From Serilophus lunatus (taxonomy: Eukaryota; Chordata; Aves; Passeriformes; Eurylaimidae): a stretch of DNA of 64,000 bases. Each line of letters opens with the position of its first letter. Positions within the stretch are counted from its first letter, which is position 1. The notes under the pieces were generated by a model. That model ran no database searches. It was not told the origin of the DNA and was given only the letters and a program-made list of their open reading frames with translations. The position numbers were made by a program, and so were the translations under genes. This document shows, piece by piece, positions 54,801-64,000 of the stretch. The stretch is taken from NCBI GenBank assembly GCA_013399895.1, contig VXBA01006214.1, positions 226,142 to 290,141 on the forward strand. Reading direction: 5' to 3'.

Positions 54801-57800
54801 CTCCAGTAGGCAATTGTTTTTAGCCATGCTGGTAAAGATTTCAGGTTTTCTGCCATCTCCTTTTTGTCTCCTTTAACTTTATCTTCCTTTGGTAGCTTGC
54901 TCTGCTGGTACTGAAATCCTTAACATGCACACTGTTTTAGAAAATGCCCACTGGAGTCTATTTTCCTACATTTCTTCTATCATTTTCTGCTGAGAATTCT
55001 AGTTTTCTCTATGTAAAACAGCTGTGGTTTTGCACCACATATATGGTGTACAGTTTATGGGAGTGCCAAGCACCTCAGTTCTGGTGTTGTTACACTGCTA
55101 GTGGGCCAGAGCTATAGAAACTGAGAGAAAAGTTGAAGGCAGGCACTCCAGTTCTTCCTCTCAGATGTGATTTTTTCCCAACTTTGGTGACTAAATTTAT
55201 GAGTCAAATCTCATGTCCTTACACAATTTCTTGTTTTTAAATCCACCTATAGAGTACTTTGTCCTCTTCTAGCACTTAGCAAAATTATTTATAAGAGTTA
55301 TGTTAACAAATTTACTAGAGGATTTAGTGAAAATAGCTGTCTCTTCAATAGGATGAAGTCTAGACCATAATGCAAATACCCCAGCCTATGCAAGCATAGC
55401 TTTTAGTAGACAACCGCAATTACAGAAGAATGTTTTTCTTTCTTCATTCAGTATTGACTTACATGTTGTAAGGTAATTTAATTTTTTTTTTTACTCAAGC
55501 ACGAACCAGCATGAACCAGCATGTCATCCTCTCAAGATATTTCTTCACTTTCCAATAGCCTTTATAGAGATTTTTGGAAAGAGTTGGATGGGTATGACCC
55601 AAGGACCATTAACCACATTTAAGGATGCATGCCACAACTCACTTTTAAAAATGCAATTAAATTTTAAGGCTTGGTTTTCCAAAGAAATTTGTTTCTATCA
55701 GCTGTGCACTCCTGCCTTTTGCAATAATTTCTGCCATTGCTGTTCAGTTACTGTCCTATCTGACGAAGTACTAGAGGCCTCAAGATGATATTAAAAGGCT
55801 CAGTTAGTGGGTGGGTTGAAGGGAAGCAGAAAGTGTTAACTTGGTTGTGGGAAAAGGCTGCACCATGAGCTTACCCCATATTAAAAGCCAGAGTACCTGC
55901 ACAGGATATTTAACTGTAGACACAAACACACCATCTGGCCTTACTGGTTCCACATTATCACAACTGCTATTTTATGTGTGCATTGGACAGCATGGCCATG
56001 GCTGACTAGTAGAAATACATGGCAGTTTAATGATGTCCTGTATCTCGATTATGACATAAATGGATTGAACAGGCTAAAATAACAGCATTGGCAATACAAA
56101 CTAAAGACGAACTTACCCTTTAACTGGTAAGATCACTCTCAGAGCAATTTAAACTAGAAATATTTACTACACATCTACAAATAGGGCTAGTTTTAAGCCA
56201 TCTCCTAGGCAAGACAGAAGTTGAGCTTTATGCTGCCATGCCAGGAAAGGAGTAAGTTGGAAATTCCTTAGCTGTTTTCCTGCAGAAGCTGTTTTAACTT
56301 AGTGAAGAGCTTATTTCCAGCTAGGCTGGTTTTGTATCGGTTTTTGGTTTCTTTTCTCTTGCACAGCTACAGAATGTGTCTGATTTGGGGCCAAACACAA
56401 AAATATTCGGATGAAAATCGACACTAATTCATTGGTTTGCCCAGGAAACACAGGCAAAAATTCATTTTCTTGCTTCTTACTAGACTGCTTGTGAAATGTA
56501 GCTGTTATACATACCGGTCTTCTTTTATACACTAGGTATATGAAATGCAAAAGGTTGACAACTAAAAACACAGAATTCCAGATCATTATGTCCAAGGCAC
56601 AACGATAGAGCGTAGCCCAAATGATGAACAATGCACATCCTGTAAAAATAATAAAAAAAAGGTTAGATTCCATCAAACAATGAACATTTCTACAAAACCA
56701 TCAAGAATACATCCATTGGATATAATTCCGATGAAAAGCAACAATTCTGCAAGCTTCACTACAGTTAAGCTCTCTGGATCCTGAAATGCAGTGGTAGCTA
56801 ATCAGCGAAATTCTACAAAAAAGGTACTAAGCGTAGATTGACAGCAGACTGCAGTCCTTTTACATAGGACTGCAATATTGAAGTAACAATAATTCACATC
56901 AGGACTGGTGAAAGCAGAAAGGTGCAGCCCACGATGATTCATTACTAACATGAAGTAGGAAGGAGATGGGGGAAAATTCTACCCGAAATACCAAAATAAA
57001 AGAGTTTAGAGCTCACAAAGCTTTATGCCTAGTATTGCATTAATTAGGCAAACAAAGGTCTGTAAATGAATGCTTTTTGTTCTTATTACTAACATTCATA
57101 TCTATTCAGTGAGCAGGAGTTGCAGGAAAACTTCTTAAAGTCTTTGAAAATTATAAGGAACTATCCTTGTCACATTTTGACAGGGTCATAGCAGGAACCT
57201 GAATTCTCTTGTATAACATCAAAGAAAATTTCCAAATGCTTACTCTTTTTTTAGTTGCTTTACTTTGAATAATGACAATTACTTTAAAAGATAAGGCATG
57301 CTGTATGATTAGGGATTCCATTTTTAGCCTACAAAGACAATATTTATCTAATGATAAGATTACACATCAGTCAGTCTCTCCCAGAGAACTGTGAGCCTAC
57401 CATCCGCTAGAGAGATCACAGACATATTTTCTCTTGTGTTTCATGCAAAGACAGAAAGGAGACAGTGCCAAATGAGTATCCCTATCCCCTTTCTCCCTGA
57501 AGATGACATTGAATTAATGAAATCAGTATTATTTAGCCTGTCTGGGTTATTAACTGATGAGGCAGCACATACATACAGATCAGAAAAATAAAAATTTAGC
57601 GACTTTTGATCTGCTTATTAATTAGACTGCAAGAGATGGGAGGACATGATGTCTGAAAGTATTGAAAAGGAGTAATACTGCAGAATAGCACACAGGTGGG
57701 GCAGGGTCAAATGGGACAGATCCCTAGGAACCAAGCCTCATTACTCATGCTGCCCACCAAGGTTTGCATCCTGCTGCCACCCCAGCTTGCAAAACTGATT

Positions 57801-58822
57801 CCATATCTGCTCAAAATACTACAAGATCCACAGATCAAAGCAACAGGCTCAATAGGTGCAGAGCTCCTTTTGCTTTTGAAGCCAAGAACTACAAGGATAA
57901 AATGTCTTGCAATGCTCAGACCCTTGGTCACCAGCACAGTCAATTTTAAGACGTTACTCTATAATAGCTATAAAATAAAATAGGTAAGAGCATTGTAAAC
58001 TTAACAGAAGTTGTATCATAAAAATTGACCCACATTATTATACTAACAAGCACTCACTTAAAAATACTTAAGCATGCTTTTGTTGGATTGTATTTATCTT
58101 TCTTACGCTGCAACGACTCACTACTCCTTTGATCACAAGGGTCTTGTCCCATATCAGGTAGAGAGGCTGTGGGACTAAAAGAGTGTTATGAATGAAACCA
58201 CACTTGCTCAGCTTCAAGCATGCCAAATTTAGGTTTTCCTCTCAAGTCAAATTCGGCTGTCACAAGATTCCTACAGTGTGGAGGAAATACTACCAACTTC
58301 AGAACACAGACTGCACTCCCTATCAAAAGGCTGTGCTTCTAAAGCACAACAAAAATAATGTCAGTGATCCACAAGTGTCACATGTTTGAACCCAAATTGA
58401 ATGAGCCAAAAGCAAGCTTCTCTAGGAAAACCCCACCTCCTGCCAAGATACTAAGCCAGGGAACCAGCCAATACACAGTCCCAGTACTTCTAAAATAAAG
58501 GTCTTAATGATCCTTAGACATAACTATGATTTGAAACTTAGTGAATTTTAAGCAGCCAGTCACATCTGAAGTAAAATCTCTCCACAATAAGTCTCCTACC
58601 TATGGTGAGCAGGCCACGCAGAAATATCATATGAAGATTCAAAGTAGTTGGAATAACCAGTCCAACTGCAAAGCAAATATTTGCCACGTGGAAAACAAGA
58701 TGATGAATCTCTCTCCAGTTTTCACATGCAGTCTCATTGAAAGGATCAAGGGTGACATTTTTTAAGTCTGGAATAAATTCTAGTGGAGTAACAGTGAGTG
58801 GGCTCATTGGTGTAGTATTCAT
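36721..58822 (-). CDS. BVES: BVES / POPDC1, Popeye-domain cAMP-binding membrane protein (7 coding exons)
   Basis: Blood vessel epicardial substance is a plasma-membrane protein of heart, skeletal muscle and epithelia that binds cAMP and acts in pacemaking, muscle integrity and cell adhesion. Joining 58822-58600, 56639-56515, 50581-50394, 49472-49364, 47405-47238, 44237-44096 and 36845-36721 gives an uninterrupted 359-residue protein, close to other vertebrates. All introns are GT-AG and all phases agree. Residues 1-40 are extracellular with N-glycosylation sequons at N2, N22 and N29. Membrane spans lie near 41-61, 71-86 and 93-112. The cytoplasmic Popeye domain is about 117-268, with the phosphate-binding-cassette motif FIDSPEF (D199) and FQVTIIADDNC. 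The Ser/acidic tail ends in LQRLP. The start follows CCAAG with A at -3. POPDC3 looks different and is expected further upstream. No frameshift or missing key residue was seen. Confidence 0.97.
37423..37565 (-). mobile_element. CR1 LINE internal fragment
   Basis: The block CCACTTCCCTGGGAAGCC, then TCCGATGTCCGACCACCCT and CCTAAACCTCCCCTGACG, is the reverse complement of the CR1 3'UTR-proximal region. It lacks the terminal CATAGAAT part, so both ends are eroded. It lies in the BVES intron before the last exon. Confidence 0.8.
40470..42930 (+). mobile_element. Degenerate CR1 LINE, about 2.5 kb, with endonuclease and RT remnants
   Basis: This is the longest transposon copy in the window, on the plus strand and antisense to BVES. 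Frames broken by stops and shifts resemble CR1 ORF2 in order. First comes the end of the APE-type endonuclease (NFNHPSIWW, where active copies have GDFNHP; 40640-40670). Reverse-transcriptase pieces follow (HPGSYWLISLISVPRKIM near 41630), then the catalytic box region reading FTDN at 42067-42078 in place of FADD. A C-terminal part follows and a 3' end near 42905-42928 resembling the CR1 terminal ATTCTATGATTCT. Both active sites are altered, so it is inactive. The 5' limit is uncertain; 36846-40469 and 42931-44095 are otherwise plain intron. Confidence 0.85.
44096..44237 (-). CDS. BVES: BVES coding exon 6 (residues 272-318)
   Basis: The exon is bounded by TTTTTTAG on the acceptor side and C|GTGAGT on the donor side, and is 142 bases long. 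It encodes ASKKIDRQPSLCSQL through QMRNSIASTSDSEDG to LRGTCSASSL, the Ser-rich cytoplasmic tail after the Popeye domain. The KK pair near its start corresponds to the lysine region reported to matter for BVES self-association. Confidence 0.95.
45894..46066 (+). repeat. 18-bp purine minisatellite with an N
   Basis: Nine complete 18-base units start GGGAGAGAAGAAG. The first ends AAGAA, the next four end ACGAA, and after a broken unit with an N at 45989 four more end AAGAA. Apart from one C per ACGAA unit, the strand is purine-only, and purine richness extends from about 45797 to 46090. The array lies in the BVES intron between coding exons 5 and 6. Open frames on both strands here (Glu/Arg/Lys or Ser/Leu/Pro repeats) are artefacts of the repeat. 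Confidence 0.95.
46206..46640 (-). mobile_element. Solo LTR of an endogenous retrovirus
   Basis: A 430-base GC-rich island in AT-rich intron shows LTR layout when read on the minus strand. There is a GC-rich upstream part, a CCAAT box (GGCCAATCC, 46384-46392), a TATA box 35-40 bases later (GATATAAACCC, 46344-46350), and AATAAA at 46218-46213 about 130 bases further. No retroviral genes flank it, so it is a solo LTR. Its orientation is the same as BVES, so its promoter would point toward the last two BVES coding exons. Exact ends and target-site duplication were not identified, and the family is unknown. Confidence 0.7.
47238..47405 (-). CDS. BVES: BVES coding exon 5 (residues 216-271)
   Basis: The exon is 168 bases long, with both boundaries at phase 0 (TTTCAG acceptor, AAG|GTAAGC donor). 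It encodes VTIIADDNCKFLCWSRERL and continues to DITNKLYSLNDPTLNDK, the most conserved second half of the Popeye domain. The opening VTIIADD joins the FQ of the preceding exon to form the FQVT motif that lines the cAMP pocket. Confidence 0.97.
48138..48166 (+). repeat. (AAAC)n microsatellite
   Basis: Short tract of AAAC units in a BVES intron, with one expanded A-run. No further structure is seen in 47406-49363. Confidence 0.85.
49364..49472 (-). CDS. BVES: BVES coding exon 4 (residues 179-215)
   Basis: The exon is 109 bases long, with a TTTCCAG acceptor and CAG|GTACAC donor. It completes the split Lys codon (AA|A) and encodes [20 protein letters not shown], then SPEFRSTQMNRGEKFQ. It carries the invariant FIDSPEF motif; D199 is the predicted cAMP-contact aspartate and S200 is the position equivalent to a human muscular-dystrophy substitution. 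Both residues are intact. Confidence 0.96.
50394..50581 (-). CDS. BVES: BVES coding exon 3 (residues 117-178)
   Basis: The exon is 188 bases long, with an ATTCTAG acceptor and AA|GTAGGT donor. It encodes IKIEKELSSLYKRMFEPLHV, then [32 protein letters not shown] and the first two bases of a Lys codon. This is the start of the cytoplasmic Popeye domain. The first residue is Ile where human has Val. Confidence 0.96.
51430..51992 (-). mobile_element. Older CR1 (copy A), 3'-proximal part
   Basis: Read on the minus strand this encodes the CR1 reverse-transcriptase C-terminal region, including DDTKPGGVADRLEVWE and KCKVLHLGRNNP (51460-51660). Toward its right end it carries CAGTTTTCAATGCATCTCA, TTGTCTATCAGGATTTTGCA and GTCATTTCATCATAGAATG, which run on in other CR1 copies without a break. 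Here they stop at about 51992, where a second CR1 begins. The DDT of the FADDTK box is intact but the frame is broken elsewhere. Confidence 0.85.
51993..52956 (-). mobile_element. Younger CR1 (copy B), inserted into copy A
   Basis: It begins at its 3' end with ATCATAGAATGGCTTGAGC and extends rightward for about 965 bases. It contains the CR1 3'UTR, a minus-strand frame resembling the end of ORF2 (LFYEERLGELGLLSLEK; 52350-52400) and RT-proximal sequence. It is 5'-truncated near ATCCATTTATTGTCT at 52942-52956. The sequence on either side belongs to one and the same older CR1, so this is a nested insertion. Confidence 0.85.
52957..53215 (-). mobile_element. Older CR1 (copy A), continuation
   Basis: Copy A resumes with GGTTGATTAAGCATGACTTC, then CCTTGGTGACTCC and further CR1 text (AGGTTCCCTGGCTTGTCCTT near 53100). 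Put next to the 51992 edge it restores the normal CR1 order. Similarity fades at about 53215. The rest of the intron, 53216-56514, shows nothing I recognise. Confidence 0.8.
56515..56639 (-). CDS. BVES: BVES coding exon 2 (residues 75-116)
   Basis: The exon is 125 bases long, with a TTTTTACAG acceptor and CCG|GTATGT donor. It completes the split Gly codon and encodes CALFIIWATLYRCALDIMIW, then NSVFLVVNLLHFIYLVYKRRP. This holds the second half of membrane span 2 and all of span 3, ending in the basic KRRP that marks the cytoplasmic side. Confidence 0.97.
56640..58599 (-). other. BVES: BVES intron between coding exons 1 and 2
   Basis: About 2 kb of intron. Short open frames occur on both strands, for example near 57.7-58.0 kb, but none has a domain or suitable splice context. 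Nothing else was recognised. Confidence 0.6.
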
Positions 58823-58833
58823 CTTGGAGACTC
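58600..58833 (-). CDS. BVES: BVES first coding exon (start codon, residues 1-74)
   Basis: The exon follows a long pyrimidine tract and CCTTGCAG at 58834. It has 11 bases of 5'UTR (58833-58823), the ATG at 58822-58820 and coding sequence to 58600, with donor ATAG|GTAGGA. It encodes the glycosylated N-terminus (sequons NTT, NVT, NET), the conserved ENWREIHHLVFHVANICFAV of span 1 and the start of span 2. An earlier non-coding exon must lie to the right. Confidence 0.95.
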
Positions 58834-61800
58834 CTGCAAGGAGAGGGGGAAAAAAAAAAAATCACTATGAATTAAACTGAAATACAGTAGACATCAACAT
58901 GGATTTTAGGGCTATTTTCTCTCATTCCAGGATATATTTTGCAGTATCACTCATCCAAAAAAACCAAACTACAAATGCTTTAAAAGGGCAAGCTAGATCT
59001 GTAGTTCAGTAATGTTTTGCTGTCTCTTTCAACTTCAAAATTTGGACTATATGCACATAATCAACACTGTCTGAACAGTAGCTACTATAACTGCCACTGC
59101 TCAAGAAACATCCTATGTGCTCTTCCTAGTCCTACACAAATAAAAATCAATAAATGAAACACCAAATTGTGATCAGGTCCACAATCCTAGGCAAAGTAAA
59201 CACTTTCAAGAACTCAACAACCTAGATGAGAACTGGAGAAAAAAAAAGAGATTTATGTAGCATAAGTCTCCTTTATAGCATCCAAAGTTATTATTCTAAA
59301 TAAGGAATGTAAGTTCTTAGAGGAGGAACACATGCTGTTCAATTGATTTAAAAAAGCCAACAAACCATATAAAAATCAAAACCAAACAGTCTCAACTTGT
59401 GGCTTTCTTGAAGTAATTTTTGATATCTCCTAAGCTACACATCATCTTGCACACATTAACCAGAGTAGGAAAAGCATCCCCAAACCACTTTGAGAACAGT
59501 AAATAAAAAATAGCATTTCTCTTTCTAGTTGTTCAGATGCTACCAAACCAGAAAGGGAGATGCCCAGGCCGCTGCATCTTTTAGGGAAATCACTTGGTCT
59601 ACCTAGTAAGAGTAAGCTTGCAAGACCTTTGTCTGCCTGTGGAACTCCTGGAAAAAAGAGACAGCTAAAGACTATTTCTAATTGAAATATACATAAAGGT
59701 TTTTAGTGTTATTGTAATAATAAAATACAGCACCCTTTTACATCAATTAAAAGGAAAAAATATATCTGTGGGCAAAAACCTTACCAATACAAAATCAAAA
59801 ATTACTATTAAAAAAAAAACGAACTACAGGGAGAAACTGGAATGTTTCAAGACACTATCTTTGGAATCTTAAAAGCTGGTATCTCTAAGGAACTGCAGTC
59901 AGTGCTACAAGCACTCCAGAAGGTTTTCTCAACCCAGAGCAGTTCCCAGCTGGAGAAACAAGAGTGTTTCTAGACAGGCTGTCAGAAACATGAGAGAACC
60001 CTACTTCCAGCAAGGCATATATGGTCTCTCACTGCCACACCAGTAGAGATTATACAGAGGTGTGCTTGAGTCTCATTAATGAAATACACACGCTTCATTA
60101 CTGAGCAAACAGGCTCCATAATGTGCAACAGGGTAGGATTTGTATTCAATTAAATTCTGTAGAGATAGTAATCACACGCAGCAGGTATGTGCACTAACTG
60201 CCATGTAACTAATCTGCTTGGCAGACAATTCTGAGTCACAGTTAATACAATCAATATTTCTTGCAGACTTGAATATACTCTGAAGCATGTCTGCAACTTA
60301 AGAGTGCTTCCTGGGCTGTGAAGCAATTTTGAGCTGCTTCATCTACCACTTTTATTATTTTCTCCCAATCAACCTGTGTACAAGGCATACTCAAGCTGAC
60401 AGTTTCTGAAACTAATCAGGATTTTAAACCCTTTTCAAAGTAGCAGGAAGAAAGAAATTTTCAACCTTCTCTGACAGTTCCTCTGCAATGCCCAGAGCCT
60501 GTCACAGCCAAGGTATTGCTACAGAATATGCAGAGGATGCATCCTGCAGGATCACAAGTTAACATGGACATAGTATACCCATATCTGGATTTAAGTGATT
60601 TTCAAAGGAAAAAAAGATTAGATCATTCTTTACCTCAACACATCGTTCACTTATTTCTTAAAAGATCACTGTGCTTTTTTCATTCCTACATTTATTCACA
60701 AAGATTAATTAAAATACAAGGTTTTGCCATAAACAAACTCTACACTTAACTGTTATCAAACATCAGGTCCATCCAAACACACTCCTACTTTCTTTCAGCT
60801 CTTCCACATGAATTCATCAACAGAGTCATGAGAGCACTTTCACTGTCCTGACAAAGCCGCTTACACAGGGAGCCAAAGTGTGAGCCTGTGCGAGGCTGCA
60901 GGACTGGCATTTTAACACACTCAGAAAGAGAAGGCAATTGCTAACTGGATAACTATGTCTCTGCTCATCTTCTACATGGTGCTTCTGCTGTTTTCAAACA
61001 ATAGAAACTCCCTACACTGGAGCAGTAGAATCTCTAGACCCTTGGCAAAAAGTCGTCAGCTGGATTTCTACCTCTATTCAGCCTTTCACTGCCCAGCCAT
61101 ACGCCAGTAAAGGCATCACCAACAGAACAATTAAAGACAACCAAACTCATACAGATACAGAACCAGTCTAAAGTCCTTCAACTCAACATCAGAACAAATT
61201 GGAAGAAGTAACTGCAGCTGCATCTGACCACAAATCAAAGTCGTCTCCTAGATGCTTGATTTTTTTTAATATCAAAGGTTTGTACTGCATCACTGTGAGA
61301 TTAGATGCTACCTTACTCTTTTAAGACCTGGATATCACACATTTGAAGGCTAGAAACCAAACGAACTGAATTAAATATACAGCACAGGACAATCTCATTC
61401 TCCTCACAGTCCAGCAAAAACACTGCTCCCCTTGCTCTTACAGATACTGATGCCACAAACCACTAGAAATAAACTGCCAAAATGAGGTGTTTCTCCAATA
61501 AGCACTGACCAAGTCATTTAAACCATCTGCAGTTTTAAGAGGATGTTAAATGCTTCTGAAGGTTGAGGCTATCTACTCCTTTACCTAAATTAGAGCCCAG
61601 GAACCTAAATCTACCCACATCTGGTTTTTTTGTTTGTTTTTTTTTAATAAGCTTTAATACCTCAAAGCCTTTAAATGAATGCATTTGGACTTATCTACCA
61701 CTCACAAACAATGTTTTAGCTCCCTTAACACACTGGAAAACAGCAGAAGCCTGCAGAACTTCTCTGTCACGACGGTATTTTAAAGCTGACAGAAATAGAT

Positions 61801-63450
61801 TGATGCTATCTGCAAAATGACGCAAGGACAGATTTTGACACTGGCTCTGAATTTCAAGTATGGAGCCTGCCTGAGAATCAACAAAAAAAGACAGAGAGGC
61901 AGAGTTACAAAGCTGTAACCTGAAGCATTTTATCTACAGGCAACACCAGAAAAACAAATATCCAAAATGTTAAACCCAACATTACCGTAACTTTTAGATC
62001 AACTCTTTAGTCCTAACATCTACTGTTGTCAAATAATACCAGAGAGTGAGGAAAAAAGCTGCAGATCAACAAATGAACAAGCAACTATAATTTCTTACCT
62101 TTGCTACCTCAGAGAGACAAAAATTAATTTTTGAGTAGAGAATCAGGCCTCTAAAACTTTAGAGTTATGTCTACTAAGGATTAAAACAGCATAAGACTAT
62201 ATAGTCATATGCTTAAGCCTTCAATGAAAAAAACATGCATTAATATCAGGATATTAAAACAACCAAATGACATAGTAAAACAATTTTGGAAAATTTCTGC
62301 AACTAATGTTCACTGAAATGAAAGCTTTATGGAAAATAAAGCATCACTAAAAGGGTATTTTTTAATATCCAGTACTTTCTCCATCATATAGATTTAAATT
62401 TACCAAAGCATACTTTGAAAAAAGTCAGCTGATGGAAAACTCAAGCCAATTTGTTGTCCAAACAGGAGGGGGAAAAATATATACAAAAAGAAAAAGCCCT
62501 CAGTGACACTTAAATATTGAATCTATCAGAAATTAGTATTGTTAGCCACATTTTGTTTTGTTTTTGTGCATGAACTTGGTAGAAAGTTGAAATAATATAT
62601 TGGGGGGTTAGGTCAGAAAATACAAGTTTTCAGAGTATAAATGAGGTAGCTTACTCTAGGATTTTGCTATGCTCACAACAGCTTTATACAAACAGCCAAA
62701 TTTCTGAAATCCATTACCAAAAGATTTAGTCCTCAAATATTCAGACATAAAGATGACTCGGAAAAAAAAATAATGTTTTTTTTCTGGATATCTACACAAC
62801 ATTACAGAATACAGACATAACAGAAAAGTTTAAAGCGAGTAGTTCTATTATGAGGGCTAGTCAGCCAAGCCAGTACAGGACAGTGCTTAGTGCCCCACTC
62901 ACGTCATTATCCACTTTATTGAGTTTATTCATGTCTCACGGCCTTGCTAGTCAACATTATTCAAGAGAGCTTCTTAAACATTTGCCCGAGTATGTTTGTT
63001 TAACTTTACAGTCAATGAAATTTTACAGTCCATCATTTATGTAGATGGATTTTGAGTCTAAAGGGGGGGGGGGGAAATAAAGCCCATCAAGCTAAACAAT
63101 TTTTTTATTATACTTGCATAACTTTTAACTACTTTTCTGTGGTCTTGTACCACAGATGCTGCATAGAGAGTTTAGACAATCAATAATTCTGTTGCTTCTG
63201 TGAGCTGAAGACAAACTACTAGAGCTCGGCTAGCTGTGTTAATTACAGTTTAAGTCATCAATTTTTTGCAATACAGTAGGAGCGAATAGGGAACTGGTAT
63301 AAAAGAGGTGTTTCAATATGCTCCTTGCAGCTAGGCCATTTAATTAAATGTGTTTGTTAGTTTCTTTAGTCACTTTGCGCAGAATGACAAGTTGTTAAAA
63401 TTTTCCCTAGAAGAGTCAACAAAGTATCCACACCGTGAGAAATATTCCTA
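58834..63450 (-). other. BVES: BVES intron 1
   Basis: AT-rich intron between the first coding exon and the CpG island. No coding exon, RNA or repeat family was recognised. It includes a run of 12 G at 63063-63074. Confidence 0.55.
63063..63074 (+). repeat. Homopolymer of 12 G
   Basis: Twelve consecutive G after AA and before AAATAAAG, in BVES intron 1. Length is prone to sequencing error. Confidence 0.9.
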
Positions 63451-63459
63451 GGGACGCTC

Positions 63460-64000
63460 AACTTGAGAGCAGCGGGGCTGCTCTGCGACGATGGAACTTA
63501 AACTGCGTTTGAACTCGCTCTCCCTTCTGGTGACATCGCTCACAGATGCGCCGAGAACCCAAACTGCGGGGCGCCACCGCAGCTGCCATCCCGCAGCCCT
63601 GCTCCGCGCTCCGCACCTTCACTTTAGCCCACGACGCGCCAACACCAAGCCCAAAGCACTTAAATAAAATAATTCTAAAAATAATAAAAAATTGAGAAGT
63701 ACCGAGGAAGCCCTCCTCTTTCCCCCAGAGAGCTATTTCCGAAGCTGCAGCCCGTCCCCTCCAAAGGGCCCTGCCCCGGCCGTGCTTTCCCGCGGGCAGG
63801 GCAGGAGCGCAGACCGCGGTCCCGGGGCGCCGGTCGGGGCTCAGAGCGGGGCGGGCAGGACCGCGCCCCGGGCACGGAGGGACCTTGAATGCCCGAGAAG
63901 GGAACGCAGAGAACGGGGATGGGTCCACATCCCTCGTTCCACCGCCGGTGAAGCGGGACCCGCTGCCCCGGGTGTTGCGGGACCCGACGCGGCTGATCCC
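63460..64000 (-). promoter_or_regulatory. BVES: CpG island, probable BVES promoter and non-coding exon 1
   Basis: The sequence becomes GC- and CpG-rich at about 63460 and stays so to the window edge, apart from a short AT-rich dip near 63655-63700. The first coding exon of BVES begins with a splice acceptor, so a 5'UTR exon must lie upstream on the minus strand, and this island is the natural place. Possible donors include CCTCG|GTACTT (63703) and GTGAAG|GTGCGG (about 63617); I cannot choose between them. The 156-codon minus-strand open frame at 63458-63928 is likely a by-product of base composition. The island may extend beyond the window. Confidence 0.65.

Noticed and set aside
63458..63928. 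156-codon minus-strand frame in the right-hand CpG island
   Set aside because: Low-complexity Arg/Pro/Ala content and position in a probable 5'UTR and promoter; no recognisable domain and no splice link to BVES.

Overview
This is vertebrate nuclear DNA, almost certainly from a bird. It has large AT-rich introns, CpG islands, GT-AG introns and several CR1 retrotransposon remnants in typical avian form. The LTR at about 25-26 kb resembles one I associate with songbirds, so a passerine is likely but not proven. Two isolated N positions (24761 and 45989) mark assembly ambiguities at an A-run and a purine minisatellite.

The window covers the tail-to-tail junction of two genes that are also neighbours in other amniotes: LIN28B on the + strand and BVES (POPDC1) on the - strand. 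Positions 1-15930 are the last intron of LIN28B. Its terminal coding exon (15931-16300) encodes both CCHC zinc knuckles and the basic C-terminus. A 3'UTR of about 4.5 kb follows, to about 20.8 kb, with five let-7 seed matches, which fits the known LIN28/let-7 double-negative loop. From 20.8 to about 36.5 kb is intergenic DNA containing one LTR-like repeat and one CR1 scrap.

From about 36.5 kb to the right edge is BVES. All seven coding exons could be joined with consistent phases and GT-AG boundaries, giving a complete 359-residue Popeye-domain protein: glycosylated N-terminus, three membrane spans and a cytoplasmic cAMP-binding Popeye domain. A CpG island at 63.46-64.0 kb probably holds its promoter and non-coding first exon. 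BVES introns contain a degenerate 2.5-kb CR1, a purine-only 18-bp minisatellite, a solo LTR with recognisable CCAAT, TATA and poly(A) signals, and one CR1 inserted inside another.

The most interesting unexplained signal is a CpG island (about 15.23-15.90 kb) directly against the last LIN28B exon. Within it, an ATG in good context reads without a stop through the 3' splice site, in frame, into the zinc knuckles. This would be a possible alternative start for a LIN28B form lacking the cold-shock domain. I found no bacterial-type system, CRISPR array, tRNA or rRNA.
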